DNA from: DASCNA01 sp036011305
Lineage (GTDB): Bacteria; Verrucomicrobiota; Lentisphaeria; Victivallales; GWF2-38-69
Assembly: GCA_036011305.1 (NCBI GenBank)
Contig: DASCNA010000041.1
Location: 1 to 64,000, forward strand
DNA: 64,000 nucleotides
Direction: 5' to 3'
The translations under genes and the position numbers were made by a program. Below, piece after piece: positions 62,132-64,000 of this stretch; positions within the stretch are counted from its first letter, which is position 1, and the number at the start of each line of letters is the position of its first letter. The notes beneath the pieces were generated by a model that did no database searches, had not been told where the DNA came from, and was given only the letters and a program-made list of their open reading frames with translations.

Positions 62132-63028
62132 ATGAAATTAGGTATTATTGGCGGTAGTGGTCTATATAATATTGACAGTATTAAAATTATAGATGAAGTA
62201 GCTATAGACACACCTTTTGGGAATCCATCCGGAAATTATATTATCGGCAAGGTGAAAAATACTGATATAGTTTTTCTACCGAGGCACGGGGACGGTCACA
62301 CAATATCACCTTCTGAAATTAATCATCGCGCAAACATATTCGGAATGAAGAAGCTTGGAGTTACACATATCCTAGCAATATCCGCGGTAGGCAGTTTAAA
62401 AGGCGACCTTCCACCGAAAGATGTTGTCCTGATAGATCAATACGTAGATAGAACTAAGCAGATAGAAAAACATACTTTTTTCAGAAGCGGCATTGCTGCA
62501 CATATACCTTTCGGCGACCCTATCTGTAACGACTTCAAGGATTTTGTTTTTAAATTTGCTGAAGAAGCAATTGATAAAGAATATTCAGATATTAACTCTC
62601 AACTAAAACCTAAAGCTGTTAAAAACGGAACCTATGTTAATATGGAAGGCCCGGCTTTTTCAACTAAAGCTGAATCTAAGCTTTACAAATCATGGGGCAT
62701 AGATGTTGTTGGAATGACAAGTCTGGCAGAAGCTAAACTGTCAAGAGAAGCAGAAATATGCTACTGCACAGCTGCAATGGTTACAGATTTTGACAGCTGG
62801 CATCCCGATCATGACAATGTTACAGTTGATATGGTTATCAATACAATGAAATCAAACATTAAGGTTGCTAAAGAAATAGTAATAAAAACAGCTAAAAATT
62901 TTACTGAATTTAAAACATCCTGTTCATGCAGCTCTGCCTTAAAAAATGCTGTTATGACATCACCTGAAAAAATACCTGAAAAAATAAAAAATGATCTAAA
63001 ACCAATTATAGGCAAATATTATAGTTGA
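62132..63028 (+). CDS. mtnP: S-methyl-5'-thioadenosine phosphorylase
   Basis: MTAP cleaves methylthioadenosine, a by-product of polyamine synthesis, to adenine and methylthioribose-1-phosphate. The phosphate-binding GGSGLYN near the start, 'FLPRHGDGHTISPSEINHRANI', 'AVGSLKG' and 'NMEGPAFSTKAES' are family motifs (read in pieces). The specificity segment 'GMTSLAEAKLSREAEICY' is close to the MTAP form. At 298 residues it is full length. It has its own promoter region and ends at a hairpin. The other salvage genes are elsewhere. Confidence 0.94.
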   Translation: MKLGIIGGSGLYNIDSIKIIDEVAIDTPFGNPSGNYIIGKVKNTDIVFLPRHGDGHTISPSEINHRANIFGMKKLGVTHILAISAVGSLKGDLPPKDVVLIDQYVDRTKQIEKHTFFRSGIAAHIPFGDPICNDFKDFVFKFAEEAIDKEYSDINSQLKPKAVKNGTYVNMEGPAFSTKAESKLYKSWGIDVVGMTSLAEAKLSREAEICYCTAAMVTDFDSWHPDHDNVTVDMVINTMKSNIKVAKEIVIKTAKNFTEFKTSCSCSSALKNAVMTSPEKIPEKIKNDLKPIIGKYYS

Positions 63029-63045
63029 TGGTTAATTGCTGTTGC

Positions 63046-63068
63046 ATGACAAGTTTCATTCTTGTCAT
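63046..63068 (+). terminator. Hairpin after mtnP
   Basis: An 8-bp stem (ATGACAAG with CTTGTCAT) and a seven-base loop, 18 bases after the stop. The T tract is weak (TCTCTGTTT), so termination is plausible, not certain. Confidence 0.5.
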
Positions 63069-63371
63069 TCTCTGTTTCAAAACAACCATGTCTCCTTTCA
63101 GATCGGATCAACAATGCTAAATGGAAATAAATTATGTTGATTCAGCCCCTGAGTACTTAGTAGTTCATAATTCTTAAAAATCATAACTTAACTCATAGAG
63201 TTTAACAATAGTTTATAATGTAAATTTGCTACGTTTAAATAACAATAATAGTTATACTTTTATGTATGGCTTTTATTATATTTTAAAGCCGAAATAATCA
63301 TATATATAAACAAAGTTATATCTTTAAAACTCAACATCTTATAGATTTCAGCAATAGAGGAGAATAATGTG

Positions 63372-63391
63372 AATAAAAATGCATTTTTATT
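63372..63391. promoter_or_regulatory. 20-bp perfect palindrome upstream of the pilin promoter
   Basis: AATAAAAATG followed by its exact reverse complement CATTTTTATT, with no spacer. It ends 21 bases before the -35 box, so a bound dimer would sit where activators usually bind. No gene-specific regulator is in view. Confidence 0.45.
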
Positions 63392-63412
63392 ACATTAAAT
63401 AGTTGTAAACTA

Positions 63413-63441
63413 TTGACAGAACACCCCCTCCTTCATATAAT
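63413..63441 (+). promoter_or_regulatory. Sigma-70 consensus promoter of the pilin-like gene
   Basis: TTGACA (63413-63418) and TATAAT (63436-63441) are both perfect, with the ideal 17-base spacer. Transcription should start near 63448, giving a leader of about 68 bases with AGGAGG (63503-63508) eight bases before the ATG. This is the strongest promoter visible in the window and predicts high expression. Confidence 0.85.
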
Positions 63442-63516
63442 TAGAAATACAGTAACAAAAAGTGTTAAAATATTAAACTATTTTAATGAATATTAATAAA
63501 TTAGGAGGGTTACAAA

Positions 63517-64000
63517 ATGAAAGCTAAAAAAGAGAAAGGATTCACACTGATTGAGCTATTGGTTGTTATAGCCATTATATCTATCCTCGCAGCAATGTTG
63601 CTCCCGGCATTGAATCAGGCACGTAGCAGAGCGCGTTATACACATGATGCAAGTAACCTGAGGCAGATAGGACAGGCACTACATATATATGCAGCTGATA
63701 ATTCAAGTGCAAGAGGAGAATACAGGGATGCATTCCCATATCCTCAAGACGCTACTAATGAAACAGCTTTTGAAGCACTATCACGCGAACTAGGAAGCGC
63801 TAATGTTTTACAGTCTCCAGCAGCTTCTAGAGCTGAAAATACTAGTTGGGACACAGCTGATTTGTCAAGTGAAAACATTAATTATGTTTTGGCCTTCGAT
63901 ACAAATAGAGCAGGTCCATTAAAAGCTACCGATACTGCGGATTCACCAATAGGTAGGGCTGAAGTATACGTCTCTGGAGCTGATGCTGCAAATGGCGGTT
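63517..64000 (+). CDS. Type IV pilin-like protein (GspG/major prepilin type), 3' end outside the window
   Basis: The protein has a short basic leader (MKAKKEKG) cut by PilD before phenylalanine, then the hydrophobic helix 'FTLIELLVVIAIISILAAML' with the required glutamate at +5 of the mature form. The next segment 'LPALNQARSRARYTHDASNLRQIGQALHIYAADN' (read in pieces) is the pattern of pilin-like proteins in Lentisphaerota and relatives. About 161 codons are in the window with no stop. A perfect promoter and strong ribosome-binding site suggest a major surface protein. Composition is less AT-rich than its neighbours. Confidence 0.93.
   Translation, partial: MKAKKEKGFTLIELLVVIAIISILAAMLLPALNQARSRARYTHDASNLRQIGQALHIYAADNSSARGEYRDAFPYPQDATNETAFEALSRELGSANVLQSPAASRAENTSWDTADLSSENINYVLAFDTNRAGPLKATDTADSPIGRAEVYVSGADAANGG

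Larger units (their letters stand above)
63029..63516. other. Long intergenic region upstream of the pilin-like gene
   Basis: 488 bases. In order: the mtnP terminator hairpin (63046-63068), AT-rich DNA with no gene, a 6-bp hairpin (63268-63290), a strong GAGGAG ribosome-binding site (about 63357-63362) followed by a nine-codon frame from GTG 63370, a 20-bp perfect palindrome (63372-63391), the consensus promoter (63413-63441) and the pilin leader. The nine-codon frame lies upstream of the promoter and so is not part of the pilin transcript from it. Confidence 0.6.

Noticed and set aside
1..64000. CRISPR arrays, rRNA, tRNA, transposases, phage genes
   Set aside because: I saw no spaced direct repeats, no rRNA segments, no complete tRNA cloverleaf and no transposase or integrase motifs on reading the window; a covariance-model search would be needed to exclude a tRNA fully.

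Overview
The window is AT-rich (roughly 30% GC by eye) and densely coded on both strands. It comes from a diderm bacterium: it has tripartite efflux parts with an outer-membrane lipoprotein, a KDO-pathway isomerase (kdsD), a prepilin peptidase and several exported proteins. HypA/HypB nickel insertion and a membrane pyrophosphatase suggest an anaerobic or fermentative lifestyle. The last gene is a type IV pilin-like protein whose N-terminus (GFTLIELLVVIAIISILAAM followed by LLPALNQAR) is the style common in Lentisphaerota and other PVC bacteria. I lean towards a low-GC Lentisphaerota-like organism, but this is inference from one gene style and not a proven placement. No rRNA, tRNA, CRISPR array, transposase or prophage was found.

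Layout. 1-1.9 kb: end of hypA, then hypB and truB. 2-11.4 kb (minus): two paralogous membrane HD-GYP proteins, one of which has lost its metal ligands, and a complete copper/silver-type RND efflux set (cusC-cusB-cusA order of transcription). 11.6-15.2 kb: a 36-residue conserved small protein, walJ-like metallo-hydrolase, a histidine-kinase-like protein that lacks its phospho-acceptor histidine, trpD, and a small membrane protein. 15.6-20.6 kb: a carbohydrate ABC importer with two paralogous binding proteins and two permeases, the first permease cut by an in-frame TAA. 20.7-26.4 kb (minus): a full biotin operon bioF-bioH-like-bioC-bioD-bioA-bioB, facing a divergent XRE-PAS-PAS regulator across a 14-bp inverted repeat. 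27.8-32.8 kb: cysteine hydrolase, small membrane protein, phospholipid methyltransferase-like protein, recQ, queE, DJ-1/PfpI protein. 32.8-37.9 kb (minus): a second RND pump with its adaptor and a small membrane protein abutting it. 38.1-43.8 kb: rfbB, an exported coiled-coil protein, folC, NAD kinase, kdsD, marC-family. 43.8-52.0 kb (minus): metallophosphoesterase, lactonase, uvrA, hppA, amidase. 52.1-59.7 kb: BASS-type transporter, trxB, parvulin, rhaD-like aldolase, SpoIIE-type phosphatase, prepilin peptidase, aroE. 59.9-64 kb: dnaJ, grpE, mtnP, and a pilin-like gene running off the end behind a perfect-consensus promoter.

Most genes are housekeeping or transport. The points that ordinary annotation would miss are the two degenerate signalling proteins (HD-GYP and kinase), the in-frame stop inside the sugar permease, the palindromic sites at the bio/XRE-PAS divergence and upstream of the pilin promoter, the 36-residue small protein with a strong ribosome-binding site and its own terminator, and a short G-rich inverted-end element between pilD and aroE. 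I did not find clear evidence of a defence island or a wholly new multi-gene system; the best candidates for new biology are listed as findings with tests.
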